This document shows positions 7,534 to 14,562 of a stretch of 18,988 bases of DNA, piece by piece (positions within the stretch are counted from its first letter, which is position 1; each line of letters begins with the position of its first letter). The notes beneath the pieces were generated by a model, which saw only the letters and a list, made by a program, of their open reading frames with translations, was not told where the DNA came from and made no database searches. This DNA comes from Acidimicrobiaceae bacterium (lineage in GTDB: Bacteria > Actinomycetota > Acidimicrobiia > Acidimicrobiales > Palsa-688), in the NCBI GenBank assembly GCA_003156795.1, contig PMHU01000291.1:11028-30015 (forward strand). Direction: 5' to 3'. The position numbers and the translations under genes were made by a program.

Positions 7534-7988
7534 TCACGAAAGCCAGGTCAAAGGTTTGGTAGGTCACCAAGTCGGCGGAGCAGAAAGTTGCTGGCTGACG
7601 TTCTGCCGTACTTTTGCCGCACATCTGTTGGTCGGTACACTCTGAAACGTGGCCATCGACCTTATGGTCAGCGGGAACCTGGATGACAACCGAATCAGGA
7701 AGCAGTTCAGGGGTGCCGCTCACAGGGAGGCCCGGGCTTTCGCCAAGACCTTGAGCAAGGCCATGACGGTGTACGTGGCGCGGACCCGTATCAACGGTCG
7801 GCAGGTGACCAGACACCGAGGATAAAGCACACAAAAACGTGGTCGAACGACTTTCGTTACGACGGCAGCCCATGAACCCTGACCAGCGCCTTCCCGAAAG
7901 CGTGAAGATGGTCCTCGCCAGCTTCGAGGCACCGGCCAACTTGCCGCTGGCCCGGGAGCTGTGAGCCGAAGGTGCCGCCGGCTGCCCC
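7534..7988. other. 455-nt stretch without a recognisable gene
   Basis: Between repeat copy 1 and the NTF2-like coding region. I find no domain, RNA gene or transposase in any frame. It holds two short plus-strand reading frames of unknown status: 7649-7825 (listed separately) and 7872-7964, a 30-codon ATG frame with a leucine-rich end (PANLPLAREL). It is most likely decayed DNA left by rearrangement. Confidence 0.5.
7649..7825 (+). CDS. Possible small basic protein, 58 aa, unknown
   Basis: Begins at a GTG (7649); no strong ribosome binding site. The product is rich in Arg and Lys, with a helical middle (HREARAFAKTLSKAMTVYVA) and a basic tail. I do not recognise it. It may equally be a chance frame or a remnant in decayed DNA. 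Confidence 0.2.
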   Translation: MAIDLMVSGNLDDNRIRKQFRGAAHREARAFAKTLSKAMTVYVARTRINGRQVTRHRG

Positions 7989-8522
7989 TTAGGTAGGTGG
8001 GGGACGAACGATGGTGTTCTGCCCGGCCGCAAGCCACCACATTCGATGGCGGCGCACCAGCACGTAGAGCGCCATCTCCGAGAACGCACCCATGCGGTCG
8101 GAGGTCGGCTCGATCGGCTGGCCGTCGTCATCGAGGGCGACGCGTCGGACGTGGGCGATGGCGACGCTCGGCGTGGGGGAAAGGGCCTGAACGACTTCAT
8201 AGCGCGACGAGGTGCCCCCGCGACCCTGCTGCTTGAGGCGGACGTGGATGGCGTGCAGGGGCTCGTAGCCTTGGAGGGTGGCACCGTAGGGGCTGCCCCA
8301 CAGGATGTCATTGGCGAAGTGCCGGTTGGTGATGTCGGCGTCGTGTTGGTCCCAGCCTGCTTGGAGCTCGTTGACGAGGTCGTCTATCGCCTGCTTCGCC
8401 CGCTGCGCGACCCCGTCATCGCTGCCGAGCGACGGACGGATCGCCTCGGGTTCGTCCGCCATGGTGCCGACGTCGACCGTGTGGAAGCCGGGGTGGTCCG
8501 GGTCGATGTTCATGCTGATCAC
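7989..8522 (-). CDS. SnoaL/NTF2-like (SgcJ/EcaC-type) domain; C-terminal half of a frameshifted PPOX fusion
   Basis: The open frame from the GTG at 8522 gives 177 aa. Residues about 35-175 form an NTF2-like cone fold of the SgcJ/EcaC type: a long helix (AKQAIDDLVNELQAGWDQHD), then ANDILWGSPYG, a middle strand region with VAIAHVRRVALDDDGQ, and a final strand pair ending in WWLAAGQNTIV. The first residues (VISMNIDPDHPGFHTVDV), together with the upstream codons IHPRR in the same frame, are the normal C-terminus of the PPOX enzyme encoded just upstream in another frame. So this is probably the second domain of one 291-aa fusion protein cut by a one-base insertion near 8537-8538. It could still be translated separately from the GTG. 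NTF2-like domains often bind small ligands; no catalytic role can be assigned. Confidence 0.75.
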   Translation of the reverse strand: MISMNIDPDHPGFHTVDVGTMADEPEAIRPSLGSDDGVAQRAKQAIDDLVNELQAGWDQHDADITNRHFANDILWGSPYGATLQGYEPLHAIHVRLKQQGRGGTSSRYEVVQALSPTPSVAIAHVRRVALDDDGQPIEPTSDRMGAFSEMALYVLVRRHRMWWLAAGQNTIVRPPPT

Positions 8523-8865
8523 CCGGCGAGGGTGGATTACGGATGATGTGCCGGCTTACGCCCACCGCCGGTGAAGGCTCGGCCAAGACTCGCTCGGCTT
8601 GGCCCCGGATCTCTAGGAAGCGCATCCCTGCTGCACCTTCCGAGACTGCGTCGTCAACCACGAAGGCTACGTTCGGGTTGACCCCGACGTTTCGGTACTT
8701 CGCTGAGGTATCCATGTTGAACCCGGTGATGTCGATGGTGCCGACCTCGGCGTTGTAAACGAAGCCGACTGGCTTGTTCTGCGGTGTGCCGTCGAAGTCA
8801 ACCGTGGCCAGTCGCCCACGAAATTGGCCGGCCAGATACCGCTGCGATACTTGGTCGAGTGCCAT
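8416..8865 (-). CDS. PPOX-class F420-dependent oxidoreductase, frameshifted before its C-terminus
   Basis: From the ATG at 8865-8863 (a TTG one codon earlier is less likely). Residues 1-109 are a split-barrel flavin/F420-binding domain: YLAGQFRGRLATVDFDGTPQ (10-29), then NKPVGF (30-35), ITGFNMDTSAKYRNV (46-60), VAFVVDD (66-72) and FLEIRGQAE (83-91), matching the MSMEG_5819-like group of actinobacterial PPOX proteins. After SRHIIR (104-109) the frame moves into proline- and arginine-rich nonsense, while the +1 frame reads IHPRRVIS, the expected continuation. Removing one base of the AA pair (minus strand, 8537-8538) restores a 291-codon fusion with the NTF2-like domain, ending at 7989. The start overlaps the stop of the truncated oxidoreductase gene upstream by one base (TGATG), so the two were once one operon. 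Confidence 0.8.
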   Translation of the reverse strand: MALDQVSQRYLAGQFRGRLATVDFDGTPQNKPVGFVYNAEVGTIDITGFNMDTSAKYRNVGVNPNVAFVVDDAVSEGAAGMRFLEIRGQAERVLAEPSPAVGVSRHIIRNPPSPGDQHEHRPGPPRLPHGRRRHHGGRTRGDPSVARQR

Positions 8866-9155
8866 CAAATGACCAGCAACGTCTTGCCGATGACGTCGCG
8901 GGCCTCAATGGCGCGATGCGCGTCGGCGGCCCCCTCTAGCGGGAAGATCTGTCCGATGATCGGCCTGATCTGTTTGGCCATAGCCTTCGACATGGCTCGC
9001 TCGGTGAGCGCCTTGGCCTCCGCTGGCGTGAACTGCACATGCTCGATCCCAGATACGGTGATGTCGCGCCGCTCGGCCTCGTTGGCATCGATCTGGGCAA
9101 AACCCCCGCTCGGTGCGCCGTGGGCGGAGAACTGGCCTCCCTGAGCCGTCAGCGT
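8865..9155 (-). pseudogene. 3' fragment of a zinc-type quinone oxidoreductase (MDR family)
   Basis: About 95 codons of the C-terminal end remain. They read GGQFSAHGAPSGGF, then AERRDITVSGIEHVQFTP, then IRPIIGQIFPLEGAADAHRA and end IEARDVIGKTLLVI: the last strand of the NADPH-binding Rossmann fold and the C-terminal strand-helix of quinone oxidoreductases (whole proteins are about 320 aa). Upstream the frame loses similarity by about 9155 and meets a stop near 9190, directly beside the mazE promoter. The N-terminal two thirds are absent from the window. No start or ribosome binding site is seen. The likely cause is a deletion or insertion that brought mazEF here. Confidence 0.8.
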
Positions 9156-9186
9156 ATTCTCCGCTCCGGAAGGCCGTATGACGTGC

Positions 9187-9199
9187 TATCCTTTGGCGT
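9187..9199 (+). promoter_or_regulatory. -10 box for a leaderless mazE transcript
   Basis: TATCCT (9187-9192) ends 7 nt before the mazE ATG (9200), the spacing at which transcription begins at or next to the A of ATG. There is no Shine-Dalgarno sequence in the 20 nt upstream. Leaderless genes with this layout are common in actinobacteria. The -35 region is weak. Confidence 0.45.
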
Positions 9200-9475
9200 A
9201 TGACAGTAATGGTCAGTTTCCGCGCCGATGATGACGTCGTCGCCGAAGTAGATCGATGGGCAGAGCGCCTCGGGGTGGAGCGCTCCGAGCTGGTTCGTGA
9301 GGCCTTGGCTACCCATCTGGCGCGACTGGCCGCCGAAGATGATGTCGCCGCCTTCGAGGCACAGCCCTTCACTGCCGACGAGTTAGCCTTGGACGGGGTT
9401 AACGATTGGGGGCCAGCAGAAGACTGGTCTGACTGGGCGGCCTGGGCGGACGAGCGTGATCGTGCAGCGGGGTGA
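9200..9475 (+). CDS. mazE: MazE-like ribbon-helix-helix antitoxin
   Basis: 91 aa. Residues 1-43 are a CopG/RHH DNA-binding fold: strand MTVMVSFRADDD, helix VVAEVDRWAERLG, helix ERSELVREALATHLARL. The acidic, tryptophan-rich tail (about 44-91: ADELALDGVNDWGPAEDW and on) is the kind of flexible segment that wraps the toxin in MazEF complexes. It overlaps mazF by 20 nt, so the pair is translationally coupled. The ATG is supported by a -10 box 7 nt upstream. Expected role: neutralise MazF and repress the operon. It lies at the broken end of an oxidoreductase gene, which suggests the module arrived with, or survived, a rearrangement. Confidence 0.88.
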   Translation: MTVMVSFRADDDVVAEVDRWAERLGVERSELVREALATHLARLAAEDDVAAFEAQPFTADELALDGVNDWGPAEDWSDWAAWADERDRAAG

Positions 9476-9773
9476 GATCTGGTTCGCGGCGGTGCCAGGG
9501 GGCGGGGATCGACCTGTTCTGGTGCTAACCCGAGATCCTGTCGCTGACCGGATTGCTCGTGTCGTAGTCGCGGGGTTGACTCGTACCCGTCGGGGGGTGG
9601 TCTCGGAACTGCCTTTGTCAGTCGACGAAGACGACGTTCCAGCCGATTGCGTGGTCTCGTTCGACAATCTGCACACCCTGCCTCGTTCAGCCTTCCGCCG
9701 ACGCCTTACCGTTCTCTCGGAGGCGCGCATGGCACGGGCTTGCAGAGTTCTTCGGGCCGCTGTCGCTTGCTGA
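9456..9773 (+). CDS. mazF: MazF/PemK-family endoribonuclease toxin
   Basis: 105 aa from a GTG at 9456 (an in-frame GTG two codons later is also possible). Conserved PemK/MazF features: QRGEIWFAAVPG (4-15), the first strand; DRPVLVLTRD (18-27) with the conserved Arg; RVVVAGLTRTRRG (35-47), the strand with the conserved Thr; and CVVSFDNLHTLPRSAF (65-80) before the last helix. Length and motif order are normal, so the toxin looks intact. Family role: sequence-specific, ribosome-independent cleavage of mRNA, and in some actinobacteria of tRNA or rRNA. The cut site cannot be predicted. It is encoded 8 kb from an RNA-repair pair, which in principle could mend such cuts. Confidence 0.9.
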   Translation: MIVQRGEIWFAAVPGGGDRPVLVLTRDPVADRIARVVVAGLTRTRRGVVSELPLSVDEDDVPADCVVSFDNLHTLPRSAFRRRLTVLSEARMARACRVLRAAVAC

Positions 9774-9795
9774 ACTCACTAGCGGCATGGCTGGC

Positions 9796-9893
9796 TCAGG
9801 CGGCAGGCAGCCAGAGTTCGGGACGGAGTAGGAACTGTAGGATGCCCGTGGAGTAACTGTGCAAGTCCCCCTCCCACACACCCCCTCCGACAC
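9796..9893 (-). repeat. ~100-bp direct repeat, copy 2: 3' end of a lost coding sequence
   Basis: Partner of 7433-7533, in the same orientation. The longest exact block is GCCCGTGGAGTAACTGT (9844-9860). On the minus strand it reads VGGG, then GDLHSYSTG, then RPELWLPAA and TGA. Upstream on the minus strand the frame runs into unrelated DNA behind the hydrolase fragment, so only the tail is left. The two copies bracket the PPOX, oxidoreductase-fragment and mazEF segment (about 2.26 kb). Confidence 0.7.
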
Positions 9894-9995
9894 ATTTCGG
9901 TAGCCCGGCTGGGCGAGGAACTCGAGCTCGGGCGCCGCCCTGGTCCCGGAGGACCACAGCTTGCCGATGCCATCGAGCGGCCGGCCAGGTCGTGA

Positions 9996-11013
9996 TCACG
10001 GCGATGCCACTTCGTTCGCGATCGGCACGTAACTGCCTGCAGGGCTCATTCCGCAGGCTGGGACACGCCGGTAAGGACGTAGTCACGCTGACGCCCGGAA
10101 CGACAGGCGGTACGAGGCTCGATGGCATCGAGGGCGACAAGGCGACGGAGACCGTCGCCGTTCCATCGGGTACGGTCTGGCCGAACGACCACACGGGCTG
10201 AGTACCGTTGGGAGCGGAGATCGTGACCCGGATGCGCGATCCGGCGCGGTAGACGTGCCTCTCGTAGTAGAGCGGAATGGCTACCTCGACGAAGCTGCCG
10301 GCAGGCATGGGCTGGGCGTCGGCGGCGCGGAAGGTGGGGATCGGGTCTAGCAGTGTGCTCGCCTGTTTGAACATGTTGTTGGTCCCGGTCGAGAGCTCGC
10401 GTTCGCTCGCGCGTATCCAGCCGTTCTGGACGAACGTCTCGTTCCCGTCCGGGCGTACCTCGCTGATCGTCGCTTGGAGGTCGACGTCGGGCGTCGAGGA
10501 CTGCACCCACAGGTAGACGGCGCCGCCACCGACGACAGTCGTGTCCGCCGTCAACGGAGCCGACACGTACGAGACTGCGGAGCCCGCCCAACGGTACGGG
10601 ACGGCTGGCATGCCATCTAGGGGCACCATGGGTTGGAGCCCATGCCGCTGCCGAGCAGGCTTTGACAAAGATCCGGGATGGTGCGAAGCGTCGTGGACGA
10701 TGGGGTCCTCCAGCGAGCTCGCCCCCGGCAGAGGTTGCAGCGCGACCGCGGTCTGCTGTGGGTAGTTCGGCGCGACTCCCTGGATCGTCGGGGGGCAGAC
10801 GTTGGCGCCGGTGATCGGGCCGGCGATGTCGATGTTCCCGGAGTCGCACGCCACCTCGTCGGTGAACGGAGCATTTAGGTCTGGGGCGCCGTCAGCCCTG
10901 AGCAACGCGGGTAGATCGTCTCGGCCTCGGAAGGTGAGGTGGTGAGCCCATCTTTCGTCGAAGCGGAAGGTTCTCCCGCCGTACATGTGACCAGACAAAT
11001 ACCCATTTCGCAA
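9996..11013 (-). pseudogene. 3' fragment of a secreted CocE/NonD-type (S15) hydrolase gene, with a 1-bp frameshift near its end
   Basis: About 338 codons. Residues about 150-300 are the C-terminal jelly-roll of X-Pro dipeptidyl-peptidase/cocaine-esterase hydrolases (PepX_C type): VSAPLTADTTVVGGGAVYLW, DVDLQATISEVRPDG, PAGSFVEVAIPLYYERHVYR and SRIRVTISAPNGTQPVW. The alpha/beta-hydrolase part with the catalytic Ser is missing: an in-frame stop lies two codons above the first possible start (TTG 11013), and the protease gene ends only 11 nt further up. After EPCRQ (residue 327) one extra base in a TT pair (minus strand, 10031-10032) shifts the frame; the alternative frame reads YVPIANEVASP and stops at 9996, the expected family ending. 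Without that correction the frame runs on to 9796. Both defects indicate a dead gene. Confidence 0.78.
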
Positions 11014-11024
11014 CGGTCATGACG

Positions 11025-13697
11025 CTACGGGTTTGTCGGACCACCGCCGACCGTGTAGTTGCAAGTGGGGCCCCCCGAGTCGACCTTCTCGAGTAAGCCG
11101 CCGGCACCGGGCGCCCCTACCTCGATATCTGTCTCGCCGGCCGGGTCCGTCAGCACGGCGCCGGTCGTCGGGGAGCCGACGTTCGCCATCGGCACGTCGA
11201 TCTCGACCACGCCGTCGTTGCCCAGCGTGAGATGCCCGGTGTCGTCGGTGTTGGACGAAGGGTTATAGGAGCTCGTGTTGCCGGTCTTCGTCACGGTGCC
11301 GTCGTGGAACGTCGGGGTCGCGCCAGGCACGGCCGTCAGCTCCGCGTTGCCGAACCACTCGGTGCCGCCGTAGCTCCACACCCCATACCACTCGTCGGCC
11401 TCGGCGCCGGCCGGGACGGTTTCGGTCAGGTCGGTGTTGGTGAGCAGCACCCGCAGCGAGCTGCCTTCCTGAGTGACGCTCATGGCGCCTTCCACCAGTG
11501 ACAGCTGCGGATCGGAGTTGCCGAGCGTGTCGGTCGCGGTGTGGGGCGGGTTCTGCCAGAGTCCCGACGTAACGGTGCAGTCGCCGCCACTGCCACCGTT
11601 GCAGGGGAGCAGACCGGGCTGGCCGCAGTCCTTCGGCTGCGGCTGGGCGAGGTTGCGGACCGGGGTCAACGATGTCCGTCCGGTCGCGTCCTTGGCCAGG
11701 GGGATCACGTTGGGACTCCCGAGACCGGAGACGTAGTCCCACCCGCTCGGGTCCACCGTCGGGGTGCGAGGCAGCGACGTGTAGTAGCCGTTGGCGGTGA
11801 CCGGGCTTGCTGGCGGGCCGCTGCCGATGTCGAAGAAGTCACGGGCGTCCTTGGTGGCGTTCAGCCCGATCTTGTAGAGCACTGGATCCGCGAAGCCGAG
11901 CGTGTAGGTCTTGCTCGGGCTCGGCTCGGCCGCGGCTTGCACACGGGTCCACATCCCCATCCACAGCGGCGAGGAGAGGCTCGTGCCGGCGCCGGCCTGG
12001 TCGTTCTGACCGCCCATGGTGACCCCGTAGCCGTTGGATACGACGTCGCCGGACTGGGCGGCGACGTCCGGGATGCCGCGGCAAGGCGTGGGCGTGGAGT
12101 ACGGCGTGCCGTCGGGCTGGGACAGGCAGTCCTGGTCGTCCAGTTGCGTTATACCGTCCTGGTAGCTCGGCTCGGGGATGTAAAAGGTGTTGCCGCCTCC
12201 GGTGAACGTCCAGGCCGTCTCCGTCGCTCGTTTCGCATTGGACGCCGGGGCGGTAGCGGTGCTCTCGGTCCCGTACAGCACGGTGCCTCCGACGGCCACG
12301 ACGTAGGGGCTGGATGCCGGGTAGTTGGTCTCGGGAAAGCCCTGGTTGGCGACGCCGTTGCCGGCGCCGATCACCGCGGCCGCAACTACCGGGCACGACG
12401 AGCCCGTGTCGCCGGTGGACGAGAACAGCGTCTTGCCCTGCAGGGTCGCCTGTTCCAGGGCGTTCTCCGATTCCTGGGTGAACGCGACGCCGGCCGTACC
12501 CGCAGCTCCGCCTTCGGGCGTGCTCACCCCGCCTCCTGTGACGGGGCTCGTCGGGTCCTCCTCGCACTCACCGAAGGACGCGTTGGCCTGGTACGGGCCG
12601 TTCGGGTCCGATCCCCACGCGCTGATGTCGGCGAGCACTGACGGGTCGGTGAGGTCCTTGGCGAAGTACAGGGTCTCGCTCTGAGCCTTGGGCGCCATCC
12701 CGGTCGACGCCTGAGTGTCGATGTCCCACTCGCCGCTTCCAGATGTGTCCTGGAAGTCGTCGCCTACCGAGTCGATCTTCATCTTGATCTGCGGCAGTTG
12801 GTGCTCGGCCTCGAAGGCCCGAAGATCGGAGATGACCCCCGACACGGCTCCCTCTCCGAGGATCGCCATGCTCTGGCCCTGCCCGAAGTCGGCGTTGGGA
12901 TTGCTGATGTTCTTCGGCTGGTCGTAGATGGACCACAAGTCCTGCGGCGTGGTGAGACCCACGCACTCGTTTTCCTCGCAGGTGGTCTGATCCGTGTGCG
13001 ACTGCAGCAGGTTGTTGAGGCCGATCACGCCGGCGATGCCGAGGCCGGCGGGCACCACCGGCCCGGCCGTGTTCGCGTAGAAGGTCCTACCCGCCTGCCG
13101 GTACTCCTCCATCTTTACCGAGAACGTCCGCTCCGCCTGTGCTGCGGTGCCGCTGAGCAGCAGGTACTCGTCGGTGTTGGGGGCGAAGGTGGCTGCGAGC
13201 CCGTCGCGCGTTGCCCAGGACTTGAGGGCGTCGAAGGAGGCCGCCGGTGCGCCGAAGGCCGCGGCCACCTGCGCCGCGGTCAGGAAGTGGTGGTAGTCAG
13301 GGCTACGCGGGTTGTAAATAGCGTCGTAAGCCGCGTTTTGCGCGGCCGCGTTCGGGTTGGCGAGCGTGATCCCAACCTGCACGGCCTGCGTCGACTTGAC
13401 TGCGCCGAGAGCAGTGGACGACGCCAGGGCGGGCAGCACGTCGCTAGCCAACTGCGACACGTTCAGCGCGCCCGAAGTTGCGGCCAGCGGGGCCACGACG
13501 GCTGCTGCTGTCGGTCCGACTGCGACACCGAGCACGAGAAGCGTGATCAAGCTCGCAAGGGCGAGGGGCCGGCGTAGACGGGCCGACCGTGCGATGCGGT
13601 GGAAACCCATGGGACGGTCCCCCGGGCGACGTTGTCGGACCGCACCCCCGTGGTGGCCCGGGACAACCACTGGCTCGTAGATCAACTTGTGACGCAT
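11025..13697 (-). CDS. Secreted sedolisin/kumamolisin-type serine-carboxyl protease (peptidase S53)
   Basis: 890 aa from the ATG at 13697, which has AGGAGA 7 nt upstream; an alternative ATG at 13610 would give a more ordinary signal peptide. A basic stretch and hydrophobic segment (about 32-70) form the export signal. Residues about 75-235 are the pro-kumamolisin activation domain. The catalytic domain (about 245-670) shows E323 and D327 (SGEWDIDTQ), the oxyanion Asp D430 (STGDTGSSC), the nucleophile S573 (GAGTSLSSPLW) and the calcium-site region (DARDFFDIG 617-625; GWDYVSGLGSPN 652-663). Residues 680-890 are a beta-rich, Gly/Thr-rich extension not needed for S53 activity, perhaps for binding. 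Family role: extracellular endopeptidase active at acid pH after self-removal of the propeptide. It lies 86 nt after tetR on the same strand. Confidence 0.92.
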   Translation of the reverse strand: MRHKLIYEPVVVPGHHGGAVRQRRPGDRPMGFHRIARSARLRRPLALASLITLLVLGVAVGPTAAAVVAPLAATSGALNVSQLASDVLPALASSTALGAVKSTQAVQVGITLANPNAAAQNAAYDAIYNPRSPDYHHFLTAAQVAAAFGAPAASFDALKSWATRDGLAATFAPNTDEYLLLSGTAAQAERTFSVKMEEYRQAGRTFYANTAGPVVPAGLGIAGVIGLNNLLQSHTDQTTCEENECVGLTTPQDLWSIYDQPKNISNPNADFGQGQSMAILGEGAVSGVISDLRAFEAEHQLPQIKMKIDSVGDDFQDTSGSGEWDIDTQASTGMAPKAQSETLYFAKDLTDPSVLADISAWGSDPNGPYQANASFGECEEDPTSPVTGGGVSTPEGGAAGTAGVAFTQESENALEQATLQGKTLFSSTGDTGSSCPVVAAAVIGAGNGVANQGFPETNYPASSPYVVAVGGTVLYGTESTATAPASNAKRATETAWTFTGGGNTFYIPEPSYQDGITQLDDQDCLSQPDGTPYSTPTPCRGIPDVAAQSGDVVSNGYGVTMGGQNDQAGAGTSLSSPLWMGMWTRVQAAAEPSPSKTYTLGFADPVLYKIGLNATKDARDFFDIGSGPPASPVTANGYYTSLPRTPTVDPSGWDYVSGLGSPNVIPLAKDATGRTSLTPVRNLAQPQPKDCGQPGLLPCNGGSGGDCTVTSGLWQNPPHTATDTLGNSDPQLSLVEGAMSVTQEGSSLRVLLTNTDLTETVPAGAEADEWYGVWSYGGTEWFGNAELTAVPGATPTFHDGTVTKTGNTSSYNPSSNTDDTGHLTLGNDGVVEIDVPMANVGSPTTGAVLTDPAGETDIEVGAPGAGGLLEKVDSGGPTCNYTVGGGPTNP

Positions 13698-13746
13698 GTG
13701 GGATTCTCCTCTATGACGACGGTCACCTTGGATCTGCTGGTTTCTT

Positions 13747-13772
13747 GCTGTATCCGGCTGTTCCGATACTGC
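13747..13772. promoter_or_regulatory. Imperfect dyad upstream of the S53 gene
   Basis: GCTGTATC (13747-13754) and GATACTGC (13765-13772) match as inverted repeats at 7 of 8 positions with a 10-nt spacer, in the 86-nt gap between tetR and the protease start. It could be a regulator site or a weak hairpin. It does not resemble the dyad at 14510-14527. Confidence 0.25.
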
Positions 13773-13783
13773 TGTAGGCCCGG

Positions 13784-14431
13784 TCAGGGGGCCGACTTTG
13801 ACCCGCCGTTGGCGGCGATGATCGGCCGGCCGAGGCGGCCGAGGATGCCTGTGAGCGCGGCGCCCATCTCGGCTCGAGCTTGGGCCCGGTCGGGGGCTTG
13901 GGCTATGTGGAGGGCCGCCTCGTTGAGCGCGCCGGTGAGCAGATAGGCCAGGGGCTCGACCGGCTGGGTCGGCAGAAAGTCGCGGTCCATGGCCAGGGTC
14001 AGCCACTTACTGAGCAACCCGAACCCGTAGCGCTCCTGCACCTGCCGCCACGCCTGCCATCCCAGTACCGTCGGCCCGTCGCGCAACACGATCTGCTGGA
14101 TCTCGGGGTCCAGGGCCACGTCCAGGTAGGCCAGGCAGCCGTTGACGATCGACTCCCAAACGGTCGCCCCCGGCGCCCCGGCGGCCACCAGTCGGTCGAT
14201 GAACTCGTTCTCCACCTGCTCGACGACCAGCGCGAACACCGCCGCTTTCGAGTCGTAGTGGTGATAGAACGCGCCTCGGGTCACCCTCGCTTCCCCGGTG
14301 ATGTCGTCCAAGGAGGTCTCGGTGTAGCCGCTGGTGGCGAAACAGTGCCTGGCCGCGGCCACGATGGCCCGGCGGGTGTCGACCAGATGCTCCTCGTGAA
14401 GTGAGAGCGCTCGCTCGGCCAAGACTGACAT
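13784..14431 (-). CDS. TetR-family transcriptional regulator
   Basis: 215 aa. The N-terminal helix-turn-helix is typical: RAIVAAARHCFATSGYTETS (21-40), LDDITGEARVTRGAFYHHYD (41-60), SKAAVFALVVEQ (61-72). The rest is the helical ligand-binding and dimer domain, with GPTVLGWQAWRQ (119-130) as in AcrR-like members. The Shine-Dalgarno GGAGGG touches the ATG, so the in-frame TTG three codons later may be the real start. It is divergent from the secreted-protein unit at 14563 (131-nt gap) and precedes the S53 gene on its own strand. Likely role: repressor acting in the divergent gap, where a dyad covers the plus-strand -10 box. The ligand is unknown. Confidence 0.9.
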   Translation of the reverse strand: MSVLAERALSLHEEHLVDTRRAIVAAARHCFATSGYTETSLDDITGEARVTRGAFYHHYDSKAAVFALVVEQVENEFIDRLVAAGAPGATVWESIVNGCLAYLDVALDPEIQQIVLRDGPTVLGWQAWRQVQERYGFGLLSKWLTLAMDRDFLPTQPVEPLAYLLTGALNEAALHIAQAPDRAQARAEMGAALTGILGRLGRPIIAANGGSKSAP

Positions 14432-14499
14432 CCCTCCAAACGACGGGTAAACATCGCAACAATCCAGCAGTTGCGAACAGACTATCAGTATGTTCCCTA

Positions 14500-14528
14500 T
14501 TGCACGGTCGGTTACCTAATGGTAGCCT
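14500..14528 (+). promoter_or_regulatory. Promoter with overlapping dyad for the secreted-protein operon (candidate TetR site)
   Basis: TTGCAC (14500-14505), a 17-nt spacer and TAGCCT (14523-14528) form a -35/-10 pair 35 nt before the ATG at 14563. GGTTACC (14510-14516) and GGTAGCC (14521-14527) are inverted repeats (6 of 7 pairs) with a TAAT spacer lying over the spacer and -10 box, a good place for a repressor. Assignment to the neighbouring TetR is inference. Confidence 0.5.
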
Positions 14529-14562
14529 GTCGGAGGTTCACCCGGCAAACGAGGGGGGTTTG

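Noticed and set aside
7433..8311. Long minus-strand open frame of 292 codons
   Set aside because: Its upstream part is a shadow of the NTF2-like gene and the rest has no domain; only the last ~33 codons (repeat copy 1) show protein-level conservation.
9796..9995. Extension of the hydrolase frame down to 9796
   Set aside because: The family ending is found in another frame (stop at 9996) after a one-base shift; the extension is read-through into repeat copy 2.
11541..12641. 366-codon plus-strand frame opposite the S53 gene
   Set aside because: Arg/Gly/Val-rich shadow of a high-GC gene with no domain; the minus-strand frame has all catalytic motifs.
13698..14006. Upstream extension of the S53 gene by 103 codons
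   Set aside because: It would overlap tetR and is Arg/Pro-rich nonsense; the ATG at 13697 has a strong ribosome binding site.
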